Assembly: GCA_903858085.1 (NCBI GenBank)
Contig: CAIOHJ010000171.1
Coordinates: forward strand, 1-45,164
Direction: 5' to 3'
DNA: 45,164 nucleotides
From: an uncultured Chloroflexota bacterium
GTDB taxonomy: Bacteria > Chloroflexota > Anaerolineae > Caldilineales > Caldilineaceae
Part shown: positions 7,413-15,166 of the stretch, one piece after another
Layout: every line of letters starts with the position of its first letter
How positions within the stretch are numbered: position 1 is the stretch's first letter
Notes under the pieces: generated by a model
Database searches by the model: none
What the model was told of the DNA's origin: nothing
The model's input: the letters and a program-made list of their open reading frames with translations, nothing else
Made by a program: the position numbers and the translations under genes

Positions 7413-8905
7413 CTCTCTTGTCCACTGCTGCCCTGCGCTCGATCGACCATCTGTCGAGCTCTTCTCCTGAAGTTCGTCTGCTGTTGATCTGCCATGCAGA
7501 AGGGATGCAAAATCGTTATTCAGAACTCTCCCAGCGTATCGAACATGCCGCAGACAGTGGACTGACCGCGTTTGGGTGGGAGCAGGCCAACCAGCTGGCT
7601 CAGTGGCTGGCTACCCACGAGTCGATCGATGTCTTGTACTCTGGACCGCTGCTGCAAAGTCGATTGACTGCCCAACGGTTGGGGCAGGCGTTGGGCCTGG
7701 CCCTGACCATCGATGAGCGCATTCCTGGCCGTTTTTCCCCTGAGATCGCATTGCCGTCGCAGTGGAAACTTGCACAGCGTTCTGTGGCCCACTTTGAGCA
7801 GCCCAAGGCGGTCGCCGAAGATTCGCCCTACGGGATCTACCTTCACAGTCTTGTCGATCCAATTGAGTCGATCCTCCAGGCCAACTGGGGGCGCTCGGTG
7901 GCGTTGGTGTTGAGTGGCAATGGGGTGGCTACAGCTGTGCGTCATTTTGCAGGCGCCCATGCCTTGTCGATCGCTGTCAGCCATACTGCGATTACAGAAC
8001 TGCGTCGCCAAGACGGCATGTGGTCGTTGATCTACGTCAACCGTCGCGAACATCTGCCAGTGGCCCAGGCACCTGTTCTTAATCCTCGCGTCAGCTCTGC
8101 CAGACTCGATCAAGGCAGCGAGATCACGCAGGACATCCTGCGTGTGGTATCTACCTATGCACAGATTCCGCAGGGCCGGGAGGCCCACGGGGGGGCACTG
8201 CGTGCTCTGCGCATGCAGCATTTTTTGAAATTTGCAGAGCTTCCGAAGGAAAGCTGTGTGCTTGACGTGGGCGCGGGCAGCGGGCAGCTCGCTCTTCTGC
8301 TGGCCGAGGAGGGGGCGCGTGAGGTGATCGGGGTCGACATCAGCCCGGCAATGTTGGAATCTGCCGAACTCACCCGTTTGCTCAGTGGATCTCCTGCGGC
8401 TGCCCGTGTGAACTTTCGGCTGGCCCCTGCCCATGCTTTGCCTTTTCGCGACGAACGTTTCGACGCGATCGTTTGCCGGTTGGTGTTGCACCACAGCCAC
8501 CAACCGCAGGCCATCCTGGCAGAGCTGGCCCGTCTGCTCAAACACAAGGGCATCTTGGTTCTGGCGGACCTGCTCAGCGTCGAAGATCCGGTCAAACGCG
8601 CGACACAAAATGCTATCGAGGAGCGGCGGGATTCCAGCCACGTTACGGTGTTCAGCCTGGAACAGGCACGTCGTTTGGTGGCGGCGGCTGGCTTGCAACT
8701 CGATGCAGAACAGGTGGTCACGTTTGAGCGCAATTTGGAGGAATGGTTGGACGAAATCCAGACGGATGCAGGCGCGCGCAGTGTGGTGCGAGAAATGGTC
8801 GAAGCCGGGCTGGAGACAGATGCAGCCGGTTTGAATGTCCGACGACAGGCCCACACACTGTTTTTTGAACAGCGTCTGTTTTATGTCAGAGCGATCAAGC
8901 CATGA
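7373..8905 (+). CDS. Fusion of degenerate histidine-phosphatase domain with SAM-dependent methyltransferase
   Basis: The ORF has 510 residues from TTG 7373. Residues about 33-235 align by eye with the histidine phosphatase (phosphoglycerate-mutase-like) fold, but the phosphate pocket is altered. The RHG/RHA motif reads Cys40-His41-Ala, the Arg of the SPLxRA motif is Gln95, and the His of the late SHGG motif is Gly182 (LSGNGV). Only the nucleophile His41 remains. Residues about 278-440 are a class I methyltransferase: SAM-binding VLDVGAGSGQLALLL, acidic GVDIS, then ALPFRDERFDAIVCRLVLHH as in UbiE/Methyltransf_11 enzymes. The start is uncertain: TTG 7373, GTG 7403 and TTG 7418 are all in frame and none has a clear Shine-Dalgarno. 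The methyltransferase is probably active, with an unknown acceptor. The first domain may bind a phosphorylated ligand. Confidence 0.85.
   Translation: MSENAAFVAGVWITLLSTAALRSIDHLSSSSPEVRLLLICHAEGMQNRYSELSQRIEHAADSGLTAFGWEQANQLAQWLATHESIDVLYSGPLLQSRLTAQRLGQALGLALTIDERIPGRFSPEIALPSQWKLAQRSVAHFEQPKAVAEDSPYGIYLHSLVDPIESILQANWGRSVALVLSGNGVATAVRHFAGAHALSIAVSHTAITELRRQDGMWSLIYVNRREHLPVAQAPVLNPRVSSARLDQGSEITQDILRVVSTYAQIPQGREAHGGALRALRMQHFLKFAELPKESCVLDVGAGSGQLALLLAEEGAREVIGVDISPAMLESAELTRLLSGSPAAARVNFRLAPAHALPFRDERFDAIVCRLVLHHSHQPQAILAELARLLKHKGILVLADLLSVEDPVKRATQNAIEERRDSSHVTVFSLEQARRLVAAAGLQLDAEQVVTFERNLEEWLDEIQTDAGARSVVREMVEAGLETDAAGLNVRRQAHTLFFEQRLFYVRAIKP
7404..7426. promoter_or_regulatory. Pair of inverted DnaA-box-like sequences upstream of dnaN
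   Basis: TGTGGATAA (7404-7412) is a perfect DnaA box (TTATCCACA) on the minus strand. Five bases later TTGTCCACT (7418-7426) is a 7-of-9 box in the opposite orientation. A third partial box, AAATCCACA, lies at 7214-7222. They lie 180-390 bp upstream of dnaN. They could mark a replication origin or DnaA control of dnaN. One perfect box is not proof. Confidence 0.35.
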
Positions 8906-8978
8906 CTGTCGAAATCAGGGCCGTCGCAGGATCTGTCCGGTCGAGGTTGTTGGCGGGCCTGGCTGTCTGCTGTCGAAT

Positions 8979-9467
8979 TCACTCGGAGAGTGACAGCCGG
9001 CGAGCCTTGACCAGCCGCTGTATGTCGTGCACCGCTACCAACAGATTGGCCCCGCGCGCTCCTGCGCTTACTGCGATCGCTTCAAAGTTGTCAGCGCGGT
9101 CGTCCAAATAGATGTCAAAGCCTTTGTTGACCAGCGCCAGCGCACTGATGCCGCCAGCCTGTAGACCGGTCAATGTCTCTGCCTGCTCGCGTGTCGCCAT
9201 GCGGGCTTTTTTGAGATGGAGTGCCTTGGCCAAGACCCTGAGATCGAGGGTGACGGGGCCTGGCACGATCACCAGCATCGGTTTGCGACGCGGTTCATCG
9301 CCAAGAACGACCAGCGTCTTGAAGACTTGCTCGGGAGGCAGCCCGATGGCAACTGCGACTTCAACGGCCGAGTGAATGCCAGCGTCGTAGTCGTAGAGAA
9401 ACAACTGGTAACGAACTTTTTGGTTGTCGAGCAGTCTTGTGACATTATTTTTGAAGGGCTCAACCAT
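8979..9467 (-). CDS. ybaK: YbaK/EbsC-family aminoacyl-tRNA deacylase
   Basis: The 162-residue protein (from ATG 9467) matches the YbaK/EbsC family over its whole length: HSAVEVAVAIGLPPEQVFKTLVV near the N-terminus with the conserved active-site Lys50, VPGPVTLDLRVLAKAL, then TGLQAGGISALAL and the end AGARGANLLVA. Members hydrolyse mischarged Cys-tRNA(Pro) or related aminoacyl-tRNAs in the cytoplasm. ATG 9467 is preferred over ATG 9479 because GGAG lies 6 nt upstream of it. The upstream choice would add MESA. It is convergent with the methyltransferase gene. The 73-bp gap 8906-8978 has no obvious terminator. Confidence 0.9.
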   Translation of the reverse strand: MVEPFKNNVTRLLDNQKVRYQLFLYDYDAGIHSAVEVAVAIGLPPEQVFKTLVVLGDEPRRKPMLVIVPGPVTLDLRVLAKALHLKKARMATREQAETLTGLQAGGISALALVNKGFDIYLDDRADNFEAIAVSAGARGANLLVAVHDIQRLVKARRLSLSE

Positions 9468-9488
9468 TGCGCTCTCCATCCGGTGTGA

Positions 9489-9534
9489 AGACAGGTGTCG
9501 GCCTGTCTCTTCTGCGAGCAGAAAACAAGAGACA
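9489..9534. other. Two overlapping, mutually exclusive hairpins in a divergent intergenic region
   Basis: AGACAGG (9489-9495) can pair with CCTGTCT (9502-9508). Alternatively TGTCTCTT (9504-9511) can pair with AAGAGACA (9527-9534), enclosing a further TTCTGC/GCAGAA helix. The two stems share bases 9504-9508. They sit between ybaK and the next gene on the plus strand. The decamer CTGCGAGCAG also recurs at about 9557. No regulatory role is shown. Confidence 0.3.
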
Positions 9535-9630
9535 GCCTTGCAGTCTAGCGCTCTCCTGCGAGCAGCGCAAGCTGGACAGAGATGAATGTGGGGCTGATCT
9601 GCCTATGGGGTCTGGAAAGGGGGTTCGGCG

Positions 9631-10311
9631 TTGATCTCTCCAGAGCTGTTCGGGGGAACAGTCATCTTGTTGTTGGTGTTGTTGGGAGGGGGCTGGCTGG
9701 CCACAACGGTGCAGAGCAGACGCCACAACCAAGGAATGACAGAACACTTTGCCGCCGGTTTGCGCAGCCGAATGGTCTTGGCACAGACTGTTTCGTCTCA
9801 CGGGTTTGTCGCACAGCTTGTCCCACCGCCAGAACCGTTTCACCAGATCGAGGTGAGGTGCCGCACGATGGCGGCGATTGACCCTGTCGGACTGTTTCTC
9901 TACTGGGTGCGTGGCCAGGACGACCACCTGACTGTGCGTGGCCAGCTGCGTGAGCGCCCCGTTGCCGAGCTCCTCTGGGAGCGTGGCCGTATCCCTGAGC
10001 GAGCTTTGACGGGGCGAGCCCATACGACCCTGTGGCAGCGACGATATTCCGAGCTGCTGGCCAGCGAATATGCGGTGCGCGGCGCCGATACAGGGGCGAT
10101 CGAGCATGTCTTTGTCGATCTGCAGGCACGTTTTGGGGGGCTGCTGCGCCGGGTCAGCCTTGTGGCAGACCGTGAGGAGTGGCAGCTTGAAGTCGTCTTG
10201 AAAAGCAGCGAGCTACGCACAGCGGATACGCCAGCGTTGATGATCACGTTGTGCAGTTTGGCGCGCGCTGCGCTGCCGCATGTCATCCGTTCGTCTGCTA
10301 TTTTGGGATAA
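9631..10311 (+). CDS. Membrane-anchored protein of unknown function
   Basis: The start is TTG 9631, with the purine-rich GGAAAGGGGG 6 nt upstream. The 226-residue product begins with one membrane helix (about residues 8-26, GGTVILLLVLLGGGWLATTV). A soluble, probably cytoplasmic, alpha/beta domain with no cysteine-rich or catalytic motif that I recognise follows. The soluble part has a strand-rich middle (IEVRCRTMAAIDPVGLFLYW) and a C-terminal segment LKSSELRTADTPALMITLCSLARAAL. No family assignment is made. It precedes the aldo/keto reductase gene by 55 bp on the same strand and could be co-transcribed. Confidence 0.72.
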   Translation: MISPELFGGTVILLLVLLGGGWLATTVQSRRHNQGMTEHFAAGLRSRMVLAQTVSSHGFVAQLVPPPEPFHQIEVRCRTMAAIDPVGLFLYWVRGQDDHLTVRGQLRERPVAELLWERGRIPERALTGRAHTTLWQRRYSELLASEYAVRGADTGAIEHVFVDLQARFGGLLRRVSLVADREEWQLEVVLKSSELRTADTPALMITLCSLARAALPHVIRSSAILG

Positions 10312-10351
10312 GTTGTACAGCGTGGTGTGTGAGGTCTATTCAAATCAGTCC

Positions 10352-10360
10352 AAGGAGGAA
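10352..10360 (+). promoter_or_regulatory. Strong ribosome binding site of the aldo/keto reductase gene
   Basis: AAGGAGGAA ends 6 nt before the ATG at 10367. It fixes this start against an in-frame extension back to 10280, which would overlap the preceding gene by 32 bp. Confidence 0.8.
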
Positions 10361-10366
10361 AGTGAA

Positions 10367-11365
10367 ATGGCAGTGAAGCATGTTCGGCTGGGCAAACATG
10401 GAGCCCTCGTCAGCAACCTGTGTCTGGGTACAATGAATTTTGGCTGGGTGACCGCCGAAGAGGAAAGCTTTCGGATCATGGAGCGGGCGCTTGAGCTGGG
10501 GATTAATTTTTTTGATACCGCCGATGTCTATGGTCGGGGTATCCAGCATGGAGCGACCGAGGAGATCATCGGACGTTGGTTTGCACAACAGGGCGGGCGG
10601 CGGGAAGCTGTTGTTTTGGCAACCAAAGTCTATAACCCGGTGACGCGCCAGGGAGCCAGGCCAGAACCCAATACTGACGGACGCAGCCTGTCAGCGTATA
10701 AGATTCGCAAACACTGCGAGGGCAGCTTGCGTCGCCTGCAGACCGAATGGATCGATCTGTATCAGATGCACCATGTCGATCGCGAGTGTCCTTGGGACGA
10801 AAGCTGGCAGGCGTTCAGTGCTCTGGTCAACCAGGGCAAAGTGGTCTATGTGGGGTCAAGCAATTTTGCTGGCTGGGACATCGCGACCGCCTGCCAGGAG
10901 GCGGCTCACCGTCATTTGACCGGGCTGGTGAGCGAGCAGAGCATCTATCATCTGGACAACCGAATGATAGAGCTGGAGGTGATTCCTGCCTGTCGTCACT
11001 ATGGACTGGGATTGATTCCGTGGAGCCCGCTGGGCGGTGGGCTGCTTGGGGGAGCATTGGAAAAAGCCCAGGCTGGGCGGCGGATGAGTGCGGAATTTGA
11101 GCAGCGGGTCAGACAGAAACGCTCACAGTTGGAGGCCTACGAAGCCCTCTGTCGCTCGCTCGGTGAGGAGCCAGGCGCTGTCGCTCTGGCCTGGCTGTTG
11201 CACAATCCAGCGGTAACAGCCCCTATCATTGGGCCGCGTACAGTCGAGCAATTAGAAAGTGCCGTGCGAGCGACCGAGATCGTGTTGAGTCCGGAGACGC
11301 TGGCAGAGCTGGATCGGATTTTTCCAGGACCAGGCGGTGAAGCACCCAAGGCGTACGCCTGGTAG
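10367..11365 (+). CDS. Aldo/keto reductase
   Basis: This 332-residue NADPH-dependent oxidoreductase has a TIM-barrel fold. The family tetrad is visible: Asp50 and Tyr55 in FFDTADVYG, Lys87 in VLATKVY and His135 in DLYQMHHVD. Also present are YVGSSNFAGW, SEQSIYHLDNR, IPWSPLGGGLLGG, and the cofactor-binding end APIIGPRTVEQLE. It is closest in character to AKR families 11-14 (YajO/Tas/GpR-like), which reduce aldehydes or ketones. The substrate is unknown. A very strong Shine-Dalgarno suggests high expression. The gene ends 5 bp before a long hairpin shared with the convergent gene. Confidence 0.94.
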   Translation: MAVKHVRLGKHGALVSNLCLGTMNFGWVTAEEESFRIMERALELGINFFDTADVYGRGIQHGATEEIIGRWFAQQGGRREAVVLATKVYNPVTRQGARPEPNTDGRSLSAYKIRKHCEGSLRRLQTEWIDLYQMHHVDRECPWDESWQAFSALVNQGKVVYVGSSNFAGWDIATACQEAAHRHLTGLVSEQSIYHLDNRMIELEVIPACRHYGLGLIPWSPLGGGLLGGALEKAQAGRRMSAEFEQRVRQKRSQLEAYEALCRSLGEEPGAVALAWLLHNPAVTAPIIGPRTVEQLESAVRATEIVLSPETLAELDRIFPGPGGEAPKAYAW

Positions 11366-11369
11366 GCCT

Positions 11370-11420
11370 CAGCTGCTCCTGCGGGGTACAAACGCCTTTT
11401 GTGCCCCGCAGGAGCAGCTG
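11370..11420. terminator. Long bidirectional hairpin between convergent genes
   Basis: CAGCTGCTCCTGCGGGG (11370-11386) pairs perfectly with 11404-11420. The stem continues through a T-G wobble and ACAAA/TTTGT, for 23 pairs in all and a 5-nt loop. It lies 4 bp after the stop of the aldo/keto reductase and 1 bp after the stop of the minus-strand gene. Neither side has a U tract, so it may act as a bidirectional transcript-end or mRNA-protecting stem. Confidence 0.7.
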
Positions 11421-11421
11421 A

Positions 11422-12474
11422 CTAACGACGCCGACGAAGCCAACCCCAAGAAACCCCCAAAAGCACAGCCCCACTCAACCCAGTACCACTCAGCAGGACC
11501 AGCAAGCGTGGTTCCAACAGGCGCACCGCGCGGGACGCCTGGTCTTTTGTAAGAGAAATCAGCGGCTCGGCTGTAGCCGAAGGCAACGCAGTCCAGGTTG
11601 CCGTGGGCGTCTCTGTGGGAATTGCCGTGGGCGTCGCTGTGGGAATTGCCGTGGGCGTCGCTGTGGGAATTGCCGTGGGCGTCTCTGTGGGCGTCTCTGT
11701 GGGCGTCTCTGTGGGCGTCGCTGTGGGAATTGCCGTGGGAGGCACTGTGGGCGCCTCTGTGGGGGGGAGAGGTGCAGGCGCTTCGGCAACTTTCACCTCT
11801 GCTGTGGGTGTTGGGGTCGCTGTGGGGGGGAGTTCGACTGCAGGGGCGCTTTCATCTGGGAAGAGGCTGATGGCATCGATCAAGATCAGATCGTAGGCTG
11901 CACTCTGTGGATGGTCTGCCAGAAAAAAGATTGTGATGGTTGGGGTGACTGCGCGTGCCCGCACATCGATGTTGACATCGGGCGGCGGATAATTGAGGAT
12001 ACGCCCCTCGCCCCAGTGCATGGGGCCCCAGATAACGGTCGGTGCATTGGGGTCGGTGCCGCCCGTGGGGTCAATCCCCAGCTGGCGACCAAAGAGGTCG
12101 GGGACATTGGGGGCTCCCCAGCCGATGCTGGCGCGATAGCCGGCACCTGGTGTGACTTGGACCTGGGTAAAAATTCCGGCTTTGAAAGGGCTGGTGCTGG
12201 CTATGGTGAGGTTGAACCCCCCGAAGAAGGTGTGTTCGTCCTGCAAGTACTCCGGCGAACCGTACAAGATGAACGGGCTCCACCCGGTCGGAATCTGCAG
12301 CGGTCGTGCGCCGGTGAAGGTATCCATTCCGCAGACGGCTGCCGGCAAGAGGTTGGGGGGAGCACAAGGGTCAGCTGCCTCTACCTGCCCTACGGCTGCC
12401 AGGAGCGCCAATCCAGCCAGGAACAGGGTTGCCAGCCATTGGCAGCGACGTGGCAGGTGTTTAAAGCAGTTCAT
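11422..12474 (-). CDS. Secreted, membrane-anchored surface protein with Thr/Pro repeat stalk
   Basis: The protein has 350 residues. An N-terminal signal peptide (about 1-34, ending EAA) leads to a beta-rich domain of about 180 residues (DTFTGARPLQIPTGW ... YDLILIDAISLFPDE). The pattern resembles carbohydrate-binding jelly-roll modules found in Chloroflexota surface proteins. Residues about 215-300 are a Thr/Pro-rich stalk made of repeated TAIPTATP and TETP units. A C-terminal membrane helix (LLVLLSGTGLSGAVLLGVSWGW) ends in four arginines. The layout indicates export, with the domain displayed on a stalk above the membrane. It lies 39 bp downstream of the GT39 gene on the same strand. The Thr-rich stalk is a plausible O-glycosylation target. 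Confidence 0.85.
   Translation of the reverse strand: MNCFKHLPRRCQWLATLFLAGLALLAAVGQVEAADPCAPPNLLPAAVCGMDTFTGARPLQIPTGWSPFILYGSPEYLQDEHTFFGGFNLTIASTSPFKAGIFTQVQVTPGAGYRASIGWGAPNVPDLFGRQLGIDPTGGTDPNAPTVIWGPMHWGEGRILNYPPPDVNIDVRARAVTPTITIFFLADHPQSAAYDLILIDAISLFPDESAPAVELPPTATPTPTAEVKVAEAPAPLPPTEAPTVPPTAIPTATPTETPTETPTETPTAIPTATPTAIPTATPTAIPTETPTATWTALPSATAEPLISLTKDQASRAVRLLEPRLLVLLSGTGLSGAVLLGVSWGWLRRRR
11601..11760. repeat. In-frame minisatellite coding the Thr/Pro stalk
   Basis: On the plus strand, 24-bp units of the form GTGGGCGTCGCTGTGGGAATT plus GCC and shorter 12-bp units (GTGGGCGTCTCT) repeat almost exactly. On the minus strand they encode TAIPTATP and TETP repeats. Near-identical codons mean recent expansion by slippage or recombination. 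Confidence 0.85.
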
Positions 12475-12481
12475 TCATGGC

Positions 12482-12511
12482 AGTATATCTGTTGGAAGGC
12501 GCTGTATGCAA
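12482..12511 (-). promoter_or_regulatory. Candidate promoter just before the surface-protein gene
   Basis: On the minus strand TATACT (12487-12482) ends 7 nt before the ATG at 12474, with TTGCAT (12511-12506) 18 bp upstream. This would place the transcript start at or within 2 nt of the ATG. The -35 match is weak (3 of 6). Confidence 0.35.
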
Positions 12512-12513
12512 AA

Positions 12514-15012
12514 TCAGGGGACGACCTGCAAGTCGGTGAGGGCAGCGGGGGTGCTGGCAGGCCAGTCGGCAGGAATGGACAATCCATCTGAGCTGCGGCG
12601 GAGGCCGATCAGGAGCTGGTAGTGGCCGGGTGGCAGGTCAGCAGGCAGTTGGAAGTCATACAGATCGCGCACTGGGATTTCGGGCAGCCAGCGTCCGCTG
12701 GGATATTCATATCCGCCGAGCGGAAAAATCCATTCGACCTGTGAGGTGTGAGAGGAGTCCTGTAGCTGCAGGAGCACCTGGTAGCTCTCGCGATAGGGGT
12801 GGGCGTGTGGGCGCCAGAACAGAGCAGCGTGTACCCAGTCTCCGGGCTGCAATTGAGAGGGGGAGATCTGCGCGGCCAGCAGGTCGAGATAATCGAAGGA
12901 GAGTTTGGCTGGGGGCAGGCGTACTGGGGGGGCTTTGGGGGGGAGCACGGTGACCGAGCCGAGCAGAAGTCTTTGGTTGTCGGCTGCGGCGGCGCTGGGG
13001 GGCAAGGGGTCTCCTGTATCGGGGGAGTAGACGAGCAGTTGCAGGGTGTAGTCATCTGGCTTGAGGCTGGCTGGGAGCGGCAGCACGAGCGACTGGAGGA
13101 GGCTCTGTCCCGCCTGCCAGGTGCCTGATGCGGGCAGGAAGGGGGCATCGTGTTGGGCGGCAAGCCGTCCTTGACGGTCGTAGAGGCGCAGGCTGGTGGT
13201 CAGATTGGGCAAGGAGGTGCGTGCATGCCAGTGCGCTGGCCAGTGGAGGGGTCGCCCTGCTTCGGCACTTGTGTTTTTCGCATAGCCATACAGGCAAATT
13301 TGTTGAGCAAAACAGGAGATGTCAGGCTGAACAAGAGGAGAGGGGCTTGTGAGTTTGGGGGTGGCGTAGAGCTGAACAAGGCCAAAATCGCGTCCGGGGA
13401 TGGGCTGTTCGTCCAAGAGGAGCAGGTGGCTGTCGAGCCACTGTCGTACGAGGCCCTGGGAGTCGCTGACAGTGTCGTAGAGACGGTAGTGCCAGATGCG
13501 CGTGCTGTTTTCTGCGACGGTGGTGAGGAGTTTTTGGGTATTGAGAGCAGAGAGCGCAAAAAAGTCGCTGGCTGGGTCTCCCCAGCCGACGGTTTGTGCG
13601 CCGTCGACGCTTCCCAGCCGAGCTGCTGCTGGCTGGAAAGCGTCCAGGGTCAAATTTTTCGCGTAGTCAAATATAGGAAATGAAAAAAGAATCTCTTCCA
13701 AGCTGCTCCCATCAAGCCCTACAGGACGCACTGGCCAATAAATCTCCAAAACAGGATAGATCCAACCTGCATTGACCAAGATGATGTCACCGGGCTGCCA
13801 GCGCGCAGCCAATGCAGCGACCGCAGCGCGATGATCATCTGTTCGATGGGGTGCACTGCTCCAGTAATTTTGTACTGCCAACAGGGTTGCTCCTCCCCAG
13901 ATCAACAGCCCACAGCCAGCAATCAGTCGGCTGCGTCTCCAAACTTGTTGGAACAGGGCAGATGGAATGAGCAAAAAAAGCGGCGAATACAGAAATACAT
14001 AGCGGACATGATAGATGGGGGTCCCGAGCAAGGTGAGAACAAACAACAGAGCGATCGGCAAGAAAACGATGGCCAGCACCTGGCGAATGGCTGGATATGC
14101 CTGGGTCTGTCGCAAAGCCACAAACACCCCAAACACCACACCCAAAGCCCAAAGCCAACTGGCTGGACCAGGAGGAGACTGCCCCAGCCAGAGCGCTGTC
14201 GCTGCTTCAGAAAGACTGGCGAAAAAAGCGTCTGTCGTCGTCCAGGAGGTCCGCCAGGGAGGAACCGGCGGCTCCAGCATCTGATGCAGTGCAACAGGCA
14301 GCCAAGGCACAAAGAGCAAAAGCACCCCCCCCTGAGCAACTAGCCAGGAGCCGACCCGCAGAGCACGGCCAGTCCTATTGCGCCAGATGCTCCAAAATAC
14401 CCAGGTGTTGAGGGCTGCCAGCCAAAACGCAAAGTAGTAGAGGGTGTACAGCCCAGCTGCGGCCCCCCCCACATACACAGCCAGCCAGCGGGCTGGTCTG
14501 CGGTTTTCTTGGAACTGCAACAGAGCCCAAAAGCACAAAAGGGCCAGCGCAGCCCCGACGGTGTACATGCGCACTTCCTGGCTGTACCACAGCTGAAAAG
14601 GATGAAAAGCTGCAAGCCAAAGGGCACTCAGTGCGACAGCAGGAGAAAATAAGCGGCTTCCAATGGCATAGATCAGCCCCATGACCAAGATACCAGCCCA
14701 CAAGCTGGGCCAGCTGTAGAGGAACTCAAGGCCGTACTCCAAAGAGGGGGAAGCAATTGTCTGCCAGAGATGCAGAAGAAGGTAATAGCCGGGGGGATGG
14801 ATGTCCCTGGCGGTATGGGCAATCATGGCACCGACGGGCTGGCGGGCCAGATAGACACTGACAGTTTCGTCGTACCAGAACGATTCAGCGCCGAGCTGAT
14901 GCAGGCGCAGCGCAAACCCAGCCAAAACAGCGACAAGCGCAGCAGGACGATATAAAAAGGCAAATATGGTTCGGTGCACGGCAGTCAGATGGCTTTTGAT
15001 AAAAACAGGCAT
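12514..15012 (-). CDS. GT-C family 39-like membrane glycosyltransferase with C-terminal extracytoplasmic domain
   Basis: The protein has 832 residues from ATG 15012. The open frame continues upstream to a TTG at 15072, but a promoter-like -10 lies between the two. The catalytic Asp48-Glu49 pair is in the first outer loop after TM1 (ESFWYDETVSVYLA), followed by RDIHPPGYYLLLHLW, both typical of PMT_2/GT39 enzymes that use polyprenyl-phosphate sugars. About 9-10 hydrophobic segments fill residues 15-420. The last 400 residues are soluble and beta-rich (FDYLDLLAAQISPSQLQPGD, LPPGHYQLLIGL), predicted outside the membrane. It is divergent from the G5/3D gene and upstream of the Thr/Pro-stalk protein, a possible acceptor. 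Confidence 0.88.
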   Translation of the reverse strand: MPVFIKSHLTAVHRTIFAFLYRPAALVAVLAGFALRLHQLGAESFWYDETVSVYLARQPVGAMIAHTARDIHPPGYYLLLHLWQTIASPSLEYGLEFLYSWPSLWAGILVMGLIYAIGSRLFSPAVALSALWLAAFHPFQLWYSQEVRMYTVGAALALLCFWALLQFQENRRPARWLAVYVGGAAAGLYTLYYFAFWLAALNTWVFWSIWRNRTGRALRVGSWLVAQGGVLLLFVPWLPVALHQMLEPPVPPWRTSWTTTDAFFASLSEAATALWLGQSPPGPASWLWALGVVFGVFVALRQTQAYPAIRQVLAIVFLPIALLFVLTLLGTPIYHVRYVFLYSPLFLLIPSALFQQVWRRSRLIAGCGLLIWGGATLLAVQNYWSSAPHRTDDHRAAVAALAARWQPGDIILVNAGWIYPVLEIYWPVRPVGLDGSSLEEILFSFPIFDYAKNLTLDAFQPAAARLGSVDGAQTVGWGDPASDFFALSALNTQKLLTTVAENSTRIWHYRLYDTVSDSQGLVRQWLDSHLLLLDEQPIPGRDFGLVQLYATPKLTSPSPLVQPDISCFAQQICLYGYAKNTSAEAGRPLHWPAHWHARTSLPNLTTSLRLYDRQGRLAAQHDAPFLPASGTWQAGQSLLQSLVLPLPASLKPDDYTLQLLVYSPDTGDPLPPSAAAADNQRLLLGSVTVLPPKAPPVRLPPAKLSFDYLDLLAAQISPSQLQPGDWVHAALFWRPHAHPYRESYQVLLQLQDSSHTSQVEWIFPLGGYEYPSGRWLPEIPVRDLYDFQLPADLPPGHYQLLIGLRRSSDGLSIPADWPASTPAALTDLQVVP

Positions 15013-15022
15013 TGCCAGTCCG

Positions 15023-15051
15023 ATTGTACTTGCAGATCGCTCTGCTCCCAA
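15023..15051 (-). promoter_or_regulatory. Candidate near-leaderless promoter of the GT39 gene
   Basis: On the minus strand TTGGGA (15051-15046), a 17-bp spacer and TACAAT (15028-15023) end 10 nt before ATG 15012. The predicted transcript would begin about 4 nt before the ATG. There is no Shine-Dalgarno at this start. Confidence 0.45.
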
Positions 15052-15131
15052 CTGGACACCTGCGTAGAACAAATTTCTGGCACAAATACAATCAAAAAAA
15101 TAACGATGTGCACCAAAGTTTCAGGTATACT

Positions 15132-15160
15132 TTGTCGTTCTTGCGTCGATTGGATACAAT
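15132..15160 (+). promoter_or_regulatory. Candidate leaderless promoter of the G5/3D gene and the glycan cluster
   Basis: TTGTCG (15132-15137), a 17-bp spacer and TACAAT (15155-15160) end 6 nt before ATG 15167, so transcription should start at the ATG itself. There is no Shine-Dalgarno before this ATG. A later in-frame ATG at 15197 has only a weak CAGG. A second -10-like TATACT lies at 15126-15131. Confidence 0.5.
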
Positions 15161-15166
15161 GTCGCA

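Noticed and set aside
7122..7425. Minus-strand frames of about 80 codons upstream of dnaN
   Set aside because: No Shine-Dalgarno and no recognisable sequence. They overlap the start region of the fusion gene.
11601..11760. Plus-strand frames with repeated Val/Gly or Trp/Leu in the minisatellite
   Set aside because: They are reverse-strand readings of the Thr/Pro stalk. The minus frame has signal peptide, domain and TM anchor.
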